A stretch of 64,000 nt of DNA. Source: Bacteroidales bacterium. GTDB lineage: Bacteria; Bacteroidota; Bacteroidia; Bacteroidales; Paludibacteraceae. The position numbers and the translations under genes were made by a program. This document shows, piece after piece, positions 54,197 to 63,564 of this stretch (position 1 is its first letter; each line of letters begins with the position of its first letter). The stretch is taken from the NCBI GenBank assembly GCA_015061185.1, contig SUWZ01000002.1, forward strand, positions 1 through 64,000. Reading direction: 5' to 3'. Under the pieces are notes generated by a model that did no database searches, was not told the DNA's origin, and was given only the letters and a program-made list of their open reading frames with translations.

Positions 54197-54253
54197 AAGG
54201 TAATTTCTATAAATTTTGTCTAAATAGTTTTTGAAATTTATAGAAGTTACCTT
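54197..54253. repeat. 57-bp palindromic element, TTCTATAAATT family
   Basis: AAGGTAATTTCTATAAATTT and AAATTTATAGAAGTTACCTT are inverted copies with one mismatch and a 17-base spacer. It lies between convergent genes and may also serve as a terminator. The half-site AAGGTRRKTTCTATAAATT recurs elsewhere in the window. Confidence 0.75.
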
Positions 54254-54304
54254 ATTCTTAATTGTCAGCATCTTCTTCAAGGATTAATATTTGACAAACT
54301 TCTG

Positions 54305-55492
54305 TTATGATATTATCCCCAATTGTTTGCCAACTCGTCCTATTGTCTCTATAGCAAATTCCACTTGTTGTTTGGTATGTGTTGCCATTAATGAAAATCG
54401 GATTAATGTATCGTTTGATGGAACTGCCGGACTAACTACAGGATTAACAAAAATACCCTCTTCAAACAATATTTTGGTAAAAATGAAGGTCTTTTCATTG
54501 TCCCTTATAAATAGAGGAATGATGGGTGTTTCTGTTTTTCCTATTTCAAATCCTAATTCTCTAAATCCCTTTAGTGCCAATTTTGTTACTTCCCATAGAT
54601 GGTCAATACGTTCCGGTTCTTGCTGCATTATTTCTAATGCTGCTAATGCAGAGGCTGTTGCTGATGGGGTAATGCTTGCACTGAATATGTATGGACGAGA
54701 GTTGTGGCGTAGGTAGTTGATGATGTGATTATCTGCTGCCACAAATCCTCCAATAGAAGCTAAAGATTTGCTGAATGTTCCCATGATGATATCGACATCT
54801 TTTGTCAACCCAAAATGATCACAAATTCCTCTTCCTCCTTTCCCAAATACTCCTAAACTATGAGCTTCATCTACATATACACTAGCGTCATATTTTTTGC
54901 ATAATTCAACTATTTTAGGAAGATTTGACACATCTCCTTCCATACTGAATACTCCATCTACAACTATTAGTTTCACTTTATTGGGTTCGCATTGTTGAAG
55001 TCGCTTCTCTAATGCATTCATGTCATTATGTTTAAATTTCATAACTTTTGAAAATGATAGTTGTTTGCCTACCATTATAGAGGCATGGTCAAGTTCGTCT
55101 AATATCAAGTAATCGTCTCTGTTGGTTACTAATGATACAACTCCCATATTTACATTAAACCCGGCTGAATATACCAATGCGTCTTCTTTCCCTACAAATT
55201 CTGCTAACTTCTTCTCTAATTCGATATGGATGTCTAATGTTCCATTTAAAAATCTAGAGCCTGCACATCCTGAGCCATACTTTTTCATTGCTGCTATGGC
55301 AGCTTCTTTTATCTTGGGATGGTTGGTTAAACCTAAATAACTATTGGAGCCAAACATTAATACTTTTTTCCCATTTATAACAACTTCTGTATCCTGTTCG
55401 CTTTCTATAACTCTGAAGTAGGGATATACTCCTTTGGCTTTTACCTTTTGAGGCTCTTGGTATTGTGATAATTTTTCTTGAAGTAAGTTCAT
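54305..55492 (-). CDS. spt: Serine palmitoyltransferase-like alpha-oxoamine synthase
   Basis: 395 residues. PLP enzyme of the alpha-oxoamine synthase family: GSNSYLGLTNHPKI at the start, YVDEAHSLGVFGKGGRG, and the PLP lysine in MGTFSKSLASIGG. In Bacteroidales this enzyme joins serine and acyl-CoA to make the sphingoid base of ceramides. KBL and BioF share the fold; the neighbouring inositol-phosphate synthase and later lipid genes make sphingolipid synthesis the best reading. A 21-bp hairpin lies 20 bases before its start, after the synthase gene. Confidence 0.85.
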   Translation of the reverse strand: MNLLQEKLSQYQEPQKVKAKGVYPYFRVIESEQDTEVVINGKKVLMFGSNSYLGLTNHPKIKEAAIAAMKKYGSGCAGSRFLNGTLDIHIELEKKLAEFVGKEDALVYSAGFNVNMGVVSLVTNRDDYLILDELDHASIMVGKQLSFSKVMKFKHNDMNALEKRLQQCEPNKVKLIVVDGVFSMEGDVSNLPKIVELCKKYDASVYVDEAHSLGVFGKGGRGICDHFGLTKDVDIIMGTFSKSLASIGGFVAADNHIINYLRHNSRPYIFSASITPSATASALAALEIMQQEPERIDHLWEVTKLALKGFRELGFEIGKTETPIIPLFIRDNEKTFIFTKILFEEGIFVNPVVSPAVPSNDTLIRFSLMATHTKQQVEFAIETIGRVGKQLGIIS

Positions 55493-55512
55493 TATTTTAT
55501 TCTTTGTAGTGG

Positions 55513-55575
55513 AAGGTGTGCAAAATGTAACAATGTCTTTATTTTAGTGAAAAATGTTACTCTTTTACACACCTT
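55513..55575 (-). terminator. Long hairpin between inositol-phosphate synthase and serine palmitoyltransferase
   Basis: AAGGTGTGCAAAATGTAACA and TGTTACTCTTTTACACACCTT are near-perfect inverted repeats. There is no T run on the minus strand, so it may be a terminator of the looser Bacteroidota type, an attenuator of spt, or another palindromic element. Confidence 0.5.
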
Positions 55576-55601
55576 AGAAATCAATGTTTTATTTATTAGT
55601 T

Positions 55602-56966
55602 CTACTTGGTTCTGTTAACATCTTGCATAGAATCGCTTATATATTCGTATGCTTCTATTGGGGTCTCATCTTCCAGGTAGTCCAAAGTCTCTTCGTGGAT
55701 GATTTTACGCAATGTATTTTTTAATTTGGTATTTTGGATGAACAAATCGTGTTCAGGAACTTCATCTTTTTTGTGCATTGGACTCTTGAAGTAGAAGGAT
55801 AACCAGCCTTGAATTCCGTACATACCACAACGTTTGGCAAAATCTGCAAACAACACTAAATCTAATACCAAGGGTGCAGCAAGAATTGAATCGCGACATA
55901 AGAAGTCAACTTTTATTTGCATCGGGTAGTTCATCCATCCAAATAGGTCAATGTTATCCCATCCTTCTTTGTTGTCTTTTCTTGGTGGGTAATAGTTAAT
56001 TCTTACTTTATGGTAGATGTTGGAGTAGAGTTCAGGATATAGTTGTGGTTGTAAGATTGAGTCAATTACTGATAGTTTGCTCTCTTCTTTGGTTTTGAAT
56101 GAGCCTGGGTCGTCTAACACTTCGCCATCTCTATTTCCTAAAATATTGGTCGAAAACCATCCGCTTAGTCCTAATACTCGTGTTTTGAACATTGGTGCTA
56201 AAACTGTTTTCATCATGGTTTGACCCGTTTTGAAATCTTTTCCCATGATAGGTGCTTTATTGATTTTGGCCAATTCTTGCAATGCAGGTATGTCTGTCGT
56301 TAAATTGGGTGCTCCATTGATATAGGGAATTCCTAACGATAAAGCTGCGTAGGCATATACCATACTTGGGGCTATTGCTTTATGGTTCTCTTGCATCGCT
56401 TTTTCAAATGTATTCAAATCTTTATGAATGTCGTGCAGTGTTAAATAACTTTCGGTGCTTCCTGCCCACACAACAACTGCTCGTTGGCAATTTTTGGCTT
56501 TCATGAAGGCTTGAATGTCGTGTCTTACTTCATTCATCTTCTCCCAATGATTTTTTCCTTCTTTTACAAATTCTCCTTCCAATCGTTTTACAAATTCTTG
56601 GTCAAATACTCCTCGCATAGGACGAAGTTGCTCTAATTCTTTGCGTATCGGGTCAATGTCTTTTTCGTTTAAAACCTGAGCAATCTTGCAGGATTCATGT
56701 AGATTTTCATTTCGAATGTCCCAACCTCCAAATTCTATATCCTCTAAGGAGGCTAAAGGTATTACATCTTTAATCTTTGGAAATCTGTTTTCATTTCTTT
56801 TCCCTAATCGTATGGTTCCTAATTGTGTTAAAGAGCCAATTGGTTCAGAATATTTTTTTCTTACAGATAGTGTGCCGGCAATAAATGTTGTTGAAACGGC
56901 ACCACACATACCAACGACTAATACTCCTAATTTGCCGTCAGCGGATTGAATGTTTTTATTTCCCAT
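55602..56966 (-). CDS. myo-Inositol-1-phosphate synthase
   Basis: 454 residues. The NAD-binding start LGVLVVGMCGAVSTTFIAG and the synthase core KTGQTMMKTVLAPMFKTR, GWFSTNILGNRDGEVLDDPGSF-type loop, and KVDFLCRDSILAAPLVLDLV are characteristic. It converts glucose-6-phosphate to inositol-3-phosphate using NAD. In Bacteroides this enzyme feeds inositol-containing lipids and phosphoinositol ceramides. Next to serine palmitoyltransferase and about 5 kb from a CDP-alcohol phosphatidyltransferase, it fits such a pathway here. Confidence 0.92.
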   Translation of the reverse strand: MGNKNIQSADGKLGVLVVGMCGAVSTTFIAGTLSVRKKYSEPIGSLTQLGTIRLGKRNENRFPKIKDVIPLASLEDIEFGGWDIRNENLHESCKIAQVLNEKDIDPIRKELEQLRPMRGVFDQEFVKRLEGEFVKEGKNHWEKMNEVRHDIQAFMKAKNCQRAVVVWAGSTESYLTLHDIHKDLNTFEKAMQENHKAIAPSMVYAYAALSLGIPYINGAPNLTTDIPALQELAKINKAPIMGKDFKTGQTMMKTVLAPMFKTRVLGLSGWFSTNILGNRDGEVLDDPGSFKTKEESKLSVIDSILQPQLYPELYSNIYHKVRINYYPPRKDNKEGWDNIDLFGWMNYPMQIKVDFLCRDSILAAPLVLDLVLFADFAKRCGMYGIQGWLSFYFKSPMHKKDEVPEHDLFIQNTKLKNTLRKIIHEETLDYLEDETPIEAYEYISDSMQDVNRTK

Positions 56967-57129
56967 TATTTAGAATGTTTTGTTGTTTATCGAACAATCA
57001 GAAATGGGTTTAGTTTAATTTTATTGAAATTTTAACGAATTTTTTGCACGAAATTTTAATTTGATATTCTTTCTTCTTTCTATTGAATCATTTGTGAAAG
57101 GTGAGTTTCTTGTCTTAATAATTGATAAA

Positions 57130-58407
57130 TTATGGAGTCAACTGTAAGGGGTGTTCTAATACAAAATTTATGAATCCGCTAATGGTGTCTATTTCGTATT
57201 TCTCATCAATTGAAACAGTTAAAATTTCTAATGTCTGATGTTTTGAATTTTTGATGTCTCGTTTCCCTCTTTGTGTAAGAAAAGGGTACGCCTTCCGGTT
57301 GTGGTAGGCTTTGATAAGAGGCACAACTCCTATTTCTTGTCTGGTCCAATAGGTGTAGGTGGGCATCGCAGACAGTTGGTCAATTGAAATTCCGTCCGGA
57401 CTCTTTTTTAATCTGAATTTTAATATTGCTCCTACATCTTTTAGTAAACTATCTCGTTGAACTTGGCTGGATATAAAATTTCCCAATGAATAAGCGACTA
57501 AAACATTTTTCTCTTTTCCCTCTTTGTTGATAGTGTATTTTTCTATGTTTTGTAATATGTGTGGGTGACTACCCAGAATCACATCTGCTCCTGCTTCTGC
57601 AAATGCTTTTGCTATCTGCTTTTGTCTTCGATTGGGTGTAAGTTGATACTCTGTCCCAAAATGGACTATTACAATGACTGCGTCAGCTCCTTTTCTCTTC
57701 ATTTTCCTTATTTTCTCACTTAATGCGGCTATCTTTGCAGAGTCTTGTTTCACAAATTCATCTACTGAAAAATCATCTGATTTTTTTAGCCTATTCCCAT
57801 TTAGACTTTGGGTACAACCTATAAATCCAACTTTTATGTCATTGATAGGAATGATACATAAGGAATCGCTTTCTTCCTCGTTTCTATAGGTTCCAACATG
57901 ATGCAATCCAACGGAGTCTAATATGTCCAAAGTATTGCGCAATCCGGAAAGTTTTGAATCTAATGAATGGTTATTGGCGGTAGAAAATAGATCAAAACCT
58001 GCATTTTTTAGTTCGTCTGCCATTGCTTCGGGTGCATTGAAATAGGGGAAGCAACTATACCCATATATGTTATTATTTCTTCCTTGATTCTTTCCTGCAA
58101 AGGTTGTCTCTAAATTTCCAACGGCAAAATCTGCATCATTAAGAATAGGTTTGATATATTGGAATGAGTGAGAAAAATCGAACGTAGAGTCTGTTACATT
58201 TAAGGCTCTCTGCATTTGCCAGCGATGAACCATAATATCACCAACAGCGACGATAGTTGCGTAATTTATAATACTATCTTCAGTTTTAATAATAGTGTCG
58301 CAATTCTCTGGTTTATAGGACGGTATGTCTGATTCTTTCCTGATGCAAGAAAATAATGAAAGCAAAATATTTATACAATATATTGATTTTGAATTAACTC
58401 TTTTCAT
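57130..58407 (-). CDS. CapA-family (PGA_cap) metallophosphatase-like lipoprotein
   Basis: 425 residues with a lipobox (LLSLFSC). The CapA domain shows ATIVAVGDIMVHRWQ, DFAVGNLETTFAG, FSTANNHSLDS, VIVHFGTEYQLTPN and GADVILGSHPHILQNIE, the metal-binding blocks of the calcineurin-like fold. Relatives take part in poly-gamma-glutamate capsule assembly; in Bacteroidales the substrate is unproven. It lies between the lipid genes but has no obvious link to them. Confidence 0.88.
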   Translation of the reverse strand: MKRVNSKSIYCINILLSLFSCIRKESDIPSYKPENCDTIIKTEDSIINYATIVAVGDIMVHRWQMQRALNVTDSTFDFSHSFQYIKPILNDADFAVGNLETTFAGKNQGRNNNIYGYSCFPYFNAPEAMADELKNAGFDLFSTANNHSLDSKLSGLRNTLDILDSVGLHHVGTYRNEEESDSLCIIPINDIKVGFIGCTQSLNGNRLKKSDDFSVDEFVKQDSAKIAALSEKIRKMKRKGADAVIVIVHFGTEYQLTPNRRQKQIAKAFAEAGADVILGSHPHILQNIEKYTINKEGKEKNVLVAYSLGNFISSQVQRDSLLKDVGAILKFRLKKSPDGISIDQLSAMPTYTYWTRQEIGVVPLIKAYHNRKAYPFLTQRGKRDIKNSKHQTLEILTVSIDEKYEIDTISGFINFVLEHPLQLTP

Positions 58408-58480
58408 TCGTATTTTCTTTTAAGAATTTGCTTAATGTGCGTTGGGCAAACGATATTTTTTTTGAAAAAGGAAAATTAAT

Positions 58481-58682
58481 AAGGTGAGTTCTATAAATTC
58501 ACCGTTTAAAATTTAAAAAGTGTAAATCGAAGATTGATAAACTTTTCGGTACTTTTTGATTTATTTTGGCAAATTGCTGCTTGTCAGTCGGTCACAGTGC
58601 TCGCACTGCTTCTTCCTTTCGCACGGCAATTTACTCGAAATAAATTCAAAAATTCCACGAAATGAATTTATAGAACCCACCT
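58481..58682. repeat. MITE-like palindromic element, 202-bp copy
   Basis: It begins AAGGTGAGTTCTATAAATTC and ends GAATTTATAGAACCCACCT. The centre (about 58570-58640) is richer in GC and holds a CAGTGC-TC-GCACTG palindrome. Both ends and the left third match, in reverse, the shorter element at 14732-14832. No open frame is present, so movement would need a transposase from elsewhere. It separates CapA from the GH5 gene. Confidence 0.75.
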
Positions 58683-58833
58683 AAAAGAATCTCAAAGATG
58701 CCGAAAATAAGAGAGTGAAACTCTAAATTTTTTTTTAAAATAAAATTTAAACACCTTCTAAATCCTTATAGAAATTACCATAATTTTTAACCTTACTTCT
58801 TAGTTGCACTTGGCTACTAAATTATCTGCGAAT

Positions 58834-60009
58834 TTATTTTTTTGTTAAAATTGCAGGAAGTTCATTAGCAGAACCATCTTCATTAACAATAGGGAAATCT
58901 CCCTTGTAGCACCAATGGGCGTTGCCAATGTTGTGAGCTCTAAAGATGCTTGTTATATCGTCGTACCATTTCAATCGAATCTCTTTCTTGATAAAGTATG
59001 GATAAGCTCCAAATTCGCCACAATATAATTGTAAGCCAAGAGAATCTGCCACATTTATGGCTTTCATTAAGTTTTGTTCAATGATCTCTTTGTTCCATTC
59101 GGTATTAAGCCCGCGCATTATTAACAATTGTTCCTTATCTAAATCTTTGTAAAATGCTGTGTCTTCTATAATCAAGCCGGGATAATTTACCTCTCCTTTG
59201 TAGTATGCATAAGCTGTCCATGGAGCTTGGTGATGGGTGATTAGCAATGGATCATAACTATGAAAACTTAATACAATATTTTTATCATCATTCGGAACTA
59301 CCAATGAGTCAAAGGTTTGAACAACTTGCCACATATTGGAACCAATTACTAATGTTCTATCAGGCTCTGTTTCACGAATAGTTTTGATATACCTGTCAAT
59401 GAGTTCATTCCACGCATTGCAACTTGGTGCAACCGGCTCATTCATGATTTCGTATGCTAATTTATCCTTAGGATAGTCTTTAAGCTCTTTTTGTAAGTTC
59501 TTCCATAGTTGTATGAATTGCTCTTTTGATGCCTCTTCTGTGAATAGGGTATTGGGAGAACTATTTTCGTTGTTAAAATGATGTGAGCGTATTACGTGCA
59601 AATCTACAATCACTTTTAGATTGTTTTCAAGAGACCATTTGATGGCATTGTGTAGTAGTTGGAAGCCATCCTCTAAACGATTCCCTTCTTCATCGTAAAA
59701 ATGCTCTTCGTCGATTGGAATTCTAACATGGTCAAATCCCATGGCTACAATCGAATCAAAATCTTTTTTGGTAATGAGATTGGCTCTCTCTTCTCCTCGT
59801 AGTTTGGATTGGGATAACCAATGACTCACATTAACTCCGGTACCAAAGTTTACGGTCGCTTGAAATTTCTGTTCTGAAGTTTGTGAGGTTTTACATACTT
59901 GTGTGCTATCGTTCTCTGTACTGCCTTGTTGAGAAGAATTTCCCCCGCAAGATGATAGACATAATGCAAGTACTGTTGCTTGCATAAATAGATTACGGAA
60001 ACATTTCAT
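58834..60009 (-). CDS. GH5 cellulase-family lipoprotein
   Basis: 391 residues with a lipobox (ALCLSSCGG) and a Ser/Gln-rich linker. The GH5 barrel has DHVRIPID, VIVDLHVIRSHHFN, the acid/base Glu in YEIMNEPVAPSCN near 190, LSFHSYDPLLITH and the nucleophile Glu in YCGEFGAYPY near 325. It hydrolyses beta-1,4-linked glucans or mannans at the cell surface. It is not next to SusC/SusD genes. It follows the HAD gene of the lipid operon by about 130 bases on the same strand. Confidence 0.9.
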   Translation of the reverse strand: MKCFRNLFMQATVLALCLSSCGGNSSQQGSTENDSTQVCKTSQTSEQKFQATVNFGTGVNVSHWLSQSKLRGEERANLITKKDFDSIVAMGFDHVRIPIDEEHFYDEEGNRLEDGFQLLHNAIKWSLENNLKVIVDLHVIRSHHFNNENSSPNTLFTEEASKEQFIQLWKNLQKELKDYPKDKLAYEIMNEPVAPSCNAWNELIDRYIKTIRETEPDRTLVIGSNMWQVVQTFDSLVVPNDDKNIVLSFHSYDPLLITHHQAPWTAYAYYKGEVNYPGLIIEDTAFYKDLDKEQLLIMRGLNTEWNKEIIEQNLMKAINVADSLGLQLYCGEFGAYPYFIKKEIRLKWYDDITSIFRAHNIGNAHWCYKGDFPIVNEDGSANELPAILTKK

Positions 60010-60136
60010 AATTCGTATAATTTCTTAGTTAATAATTTTTTAACAAAGAAACTAATTTTTTTGAATTTTCGCAATAATTGTCTTTCTATTTTAGGAGGCT
60101 TCTATAAATTCCTGTTGCTTAGAAACCGTTTAAATT

Positions 60137-60826
60137 TTAAACAACCACTAAGTCGGCTACGTCCTGAATTCTATTTATTATTTCATTACTTTTTTTCTTT
60201 TCCGGATTTATCCACAAAGTTTTACAACCGCAAAATTGTGCAGGCAAAATATCATTTTTGTAGGAATCACCCACAACTAATACTTCCTCAGATGAGAGAC
60301 GCATTTCCTCGAGAGCAATTTGAAATATCTGTGGATTGGGTTTTCTGACTCCTTTCTTTTGAGATTCTACTATTACGGAAAATTGTTCAATGAGATTTAA
60401 TTCTTTTAAAACAGTCTCCACATTTCCGTAGTAATTTGTCACCATTGCTAATTGATAGGTTTGCTTTAGTTGCTCTAATATAGGTATATTCTTTTCAATA
60501 TTTTTTTTTACGAAAGATAGTGCAGGTTGTACAATCTTATTAATTAATTGTTCTCTTTGGATATTATTGTTGTTTCTTGTTGATAATGAGTATATTAATA
60601 GTAGTTCTAACTCCACTTTTTTTTGCAATGTCATACTTAAAGTATCTGTTGTCTCAATAATGGAGGAGTTTCCTAACATTTTCTCTACTTGTACATATAC
60701 GGAATGAAATTCATTGTTGCTGATTTCTACTCCGGCTTTTTGGTAAAAGCTAAATAATAGTTTTTCCCAATGAATGCCATTTGTGTCAATTGTTCCGCCA
60801 AAATCAAAGATTATTCCTTTTATCAT
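60137..60826 (-). CDS. HAD-family phosphatase in the inositol-lipid operon
   Basis: 229 residues. Motif I is IIFDFGGTIDTNG (nucleophile Asp), motif II is MVTNYYGN, motif III the Lys in KKGVRKPNPQIF, and motif IV is VVGDSYKNDILPA. It lies six bases after the flippase-like gene as the last gene of the four-gene run. A phosphatase that removes the phosphate from phosphatidylinositol-phosphate is needed in this pathway, and this is the natural candidate, but specificity cannot be read from sequence. Confidence 0.83.
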   Translation of the reverse strand: MIKGIIFDFGGTIDTNGIHWEKLLFSFYQKAGVEISNNEFHSVYVQVEKMLGNSSIIETTDTLSMTLQKKVELELLLIYSLSTRNNNNIQREQLINKIVQPALSFVKKNIEKNIPILEQLKQTYQLAMVTNYYGNVETVLKELNLIEQFSVIVESQKKGVRKPNPQIFQIALEEMRLSSEEVLVVGDSYKNDILPAQFCGCKTLWINPEKKKSNEIINRIQDVADLVVV

Positions 60827-60832
60827 TATATT

Positions 60833-61813
60833 CTATTTTATTTTTATCAAAATTATTCCTATAATCATCCAAAATAGTTCTCTTATTCGTGTTACAATGC
60901 TGATTGTAATGGCTAAGGTAGGGGAGAGGCCAAGGAGTTTCATGCTTAGTATAAACCCAGCTTCACGAGTGCCAATTTGTAAAGGCATAAAAAACAAAAT
61001 ATTTGCCAGTAGAGATGTAAATGCCATTATCAGAATACAATATATAAAGTTAATAGGTGTTTGATAAGCTGTAAATAGGAAATAGAGTTCTGCGCAACTT
61101 ATAATCCTTGCTACCAATTCTATCATTAATGTTCCATAAAATATTTTGGGATTGTTGTTCTGTAGTCCCCTTATTTGGGTGTCAATGATTTGAATGTTAT
61201 TTTTGTTCTTTTCAATAAATTTTGTCACTATATGTTCTAATAATGGTAGGCGTTTTATACTCTTGAAAATACTATTTATTATCCCTTTTTTACAACCTTT
61301 TAATGTTAATTTGAATAGTAGCAAACAGATGATGAATGATATTGACAAAGCTATTTTCCATGTCAAATCTAATGGGATAATCACCAATGTAAGTGTAATG
61401 GAAAGCATCCAAAATATAAAGTGTGCTAAAAAGTGCATGGCGGAAAATAATATCACCGATGAGGTGGCTTTGTTGCTACCTAAATAAGGACTTAATTCTA
61501 TAATTTTGTATGGCTCTCCTCCTATCAAACCCATAGGAGTGGCTGTGTTGATGGCAAATGTAGATAGAGTGATTTTGTATAGTTGAAAAAATCCTATTCG
61601 TCTTAAATCTTCTAAGTTATTGATAATCAATAGGCCGGATAGAGTATTAAGTAGATAAACTAATATCCATAGGCAAAGAATGGGTATTATCCACCATTCA
61701 ATCTTTAGTAGATTATCGGTTATTGTTCCAATTCCTATTTTGTATATCATCAATGCAAATGCAATAGTACCAATGAGCAAAAATAGGTTTTGTATTTTTG
61801 ATTTATTATGCAT
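60833..61813 (-). CDS. LPG-synthase-type (PF03706) polytopic membrane protein
   Basis: 326 residues with about eight hydrophobic segments. The family block TPMGLIGGEPYKI and the late FFMPLQIGTREAGFIL match the lysylphosphatidylglycerol-synthase transmembrane family (YbhN/UPF0104), whose members flip lipids. It overlaps the phosphatidyltransferase gene by eight bases. A role in moving the finished inositol lipid to the outer leaflet is an inference from the setting. Confidence 0.85.
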   Translation of the reverse strand: MHNKSKIQNLFLLIGTIAFALMIYKIGIGTITDNLLKIEWWIIPILCLWILVYLLNTLSGLLIINNLEDLRRIGFFQLYKITLSTFAINTATPMGLIGGEPYKIIELSPYLGSNKATSSVILFSAMHFLAHFIFWMLSITLTLVIIPLDLTWKIALSISFIICLLLFKLTLKGCKKGIINSIFKSIKRLPLLEHIVTKFIEKNKNNIQIIDTQIRGLQNNNPKIFYGTLMIELVARIISCAELYFLFTAYQTPINFIYCILIMAFTSLLANILFFMPLQIGTREAGFILSMKLLGLSPTLAITISIVTRIRELFWMIIGIILIKIK

Positions 61814-62708
61814 TGTAGGTTACTCGTTTGCAGAAGAACTTACTTATTTGTTCTTGTTTGTAAATCATGTATAACAGTAGCAGGTTGAATATTGTTATCT
61901 CGCTATAGAAGTATAACTCCGGTTGTTCTATTAGTAGGGCGATGAATAGTATAATCATTCTGGTATTAAATGTTAGTATATTGGTGTATTTCATTAGATG
62001 TTTGTTCTTAATGCGAAAAAGGGTCGATAGTTGTTGTGGTATCGTTTCCCCATATTCTAATTTTATCTGTTTTATTAACTTCTGTAGCTGAGGTGAAAAG
62101 AATTCCTGCAGTTTTGTATAATTTTTATAAAAATATAGGGCAATGATTGAAAGAGGTGCATGTTTGAAAGATAATTCTTTTATTCTTCTTTCGATATCAG
62201 CACTACACTCTATTTCACTTCTACTTCTTCCATAAACAAAGAGTAGATGAATGTTTCTATGGTAGTCTGCCATTGCAGCTTGAATTACGTGCGAAATACC
62301 GGCAATGATGGCTACAATCCAAATATTAGGGTGCATTGATGATAGTCGTAAACATAGTGAGATATAAATTGTGATAAACCATAAATCTCCTGCAACCCCA
62401 TCTAATATTCTTCCTATTCGAGTGCTTTTCCCTGTTAGTCTTGCTAATTGTCCATCTGCACTATCATGTAGATTGGCTAATATCAGTAGTAGCATTCCGA
62501 TGAAATTAATCTCTAACTGTGACGAGTAGAAGCAAATTCCTGCTCCTATTCCCAATATAATGCTAATAAGAGTTACTCCGTTGGGTGTAACTTTTATTCT
62601 TTGGTAGGCATAGGCTAAATAATAGCCTATGGGACGAGTAAATTGAAGGTCAAGCCACTCTTCTGTATCTTCAGATTTTAGTGTTGACACATAGTTTGTT
62701 TTGTCCAT
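61806..62708 (-). CDS. CDP-alcohol phosphatidyltransferase, probable inositol-phosphate lipid synthase
   Basis: 300 residues with several membrane segments. The catalytic motif reads DSADGQLARLTGKSTRIGRILDG, i.e. D-x2-DG-x2-AR-x8-G-x3-D; the last acidic residue comes one place late (GVAGD). Enzymes of this family join a CDP-lipid to an alcohol or sugar phosphate. With inositol-phosphate synthase nearby, the expected product is phosphatidylinositol-phosphate, later used for inositol sphingolipids. It overlaps the genes on both sides, so the operon is tightly coupled. Confidence 0.87.
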   Translation of the reverse strand: MDKTNYVSTLKSEDTEEWLDLQFTRPIGYYLAYAYQRIKVTPNGVTLISIILGIGAGICFYSSQLEINFIGMLLLILANLHDSADGQLARLTGKSTRIGRILDGVAGDLWFITIYISLCLRLSSMHPNIWIVAIIAGISHVIQAAMADYHRNIHLLFVYGRSRSEIECSADIERRIKELSFKHAPLSIIALYFYKNYTKLQEFFSPQLQKLIKQIKLEYGETIPQQLSTLFRIKNKHLMKYTNILTFNTRMIILFIALLIEQPELYFYSEITIFNLLLLYMIYKQEQISKFFCKRVTYNA

Positions 62709-63564
62709 AATTACTGAGAGTTTTGAAATTTTTATAGATACATTCCGCTATAGCTTCTGATGCTTTTTCTCGACATGGAGCAAAACTTGGCCAATCATTC
62801 AAATCTATCAAGTGTATTGCTCCTGTTGATGAGATAATGGCATCTCCTCCATAGATTTGAATGCCTAATGAGATTGCTGCCTTTTGACAGATAAATTGAA
62901 ATTTTTTTTCGGTAAATGGATAGTGGTGAGTCTTACCATTAATTATTTCTTGATTGAATTTTGAATGGTTCATGTCGATGGGATAGAACCAATAAAAAAA
63001 ATTGGTCCCCATAACTCCATAAAATTTTACTAAATCACCTTCGATATGTTCTGATATAGCTACACTCTGTATATTTCTGTGAGAGAATTTTTGTATGAGT
63101 GTGTTCCATTCTTTGGGATTTTTACAGAAAGATACGTCTTCTTCTTGTTCGGCATGGAAATCACCTCTTTTAATCCAAACATTTTCTCCTCCAAGTTCAT
63201 CTATTGCTTTTGTTACATCTTGGTTGATTGATACAATTTTACTTTTAGGGTAGGGGATTTTATGCTTAATTAGTGTTTGTGTCATATTATTTCTGTAGCA
63301 ACACTCTATGCCTCGTGCAGTGTTGATACTAAAGCATCCTTTTTGTTCCAGTATTTTCATTTTTGCCACACTGCGTTTGTCCCTATACATTCCAAAATAG
63401 TATCGATAGGGTAATTCTTTGGTTATAAACTCTTCTTCTGAATACTCTCTGATTTTACATCCTTTTGCAATTAATTTTTCTATTGTTAGATGAAAAATTT
63501 GAGTGTCATTTCCTGTGTGGTTAGGTGAAAATTGTTTGCTTCTACTTATTCCTACAAGTTCCAT
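62671..63564 (-). CDS. ATP-grasp family ligase-like protein
   Basis: 297 residues. The fold reads as an ATP-grasp of RimK/carboxylate-amine ligase type: NNMTQTLIKHKIPYPKSKIV, ENVWIKRGDFHAEQ (ATP lysine), VAISEHIEGDLVKFYGV and the metal/ATP end GGDAIISSTGAIHLIDLNDWPSF. It is the first gene of the lipid operon and overlaps the phosphatidyltransferase by 38 bases. Such enzymes attach an amine or amino acid to a carboxylate. What it modifies here is unknown; it might decorate the inositol lipid or make a precursor. Confidence 0.8.
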   Translation of the reverse strand: MELVGISRSKQFSPNHTGNDTQIFHLTIEKLIAKGCKIREYSEEEFITKELPYRYYFGMYRDKRSVAKMKILEQKGCFSINTARGIECCYRNNMTQTLIKHKIPYPKSKIVSINQDVTKAIDELGGENVWIKRGDFHAEQEEDVSFCKNPKEWNTLIQKFSHRNIQSVAISEHIEGDLVKFYGVMGTNFFYWFYPIDMNHSKFNQEIINGKTHHYPFTEKKFQFICQKAAISLGIQIYGGDAIISSTGAIHLIDLNDWPSFAPCREKASEAIAECIYKNFKTLSNYGQNKLCVNTKI

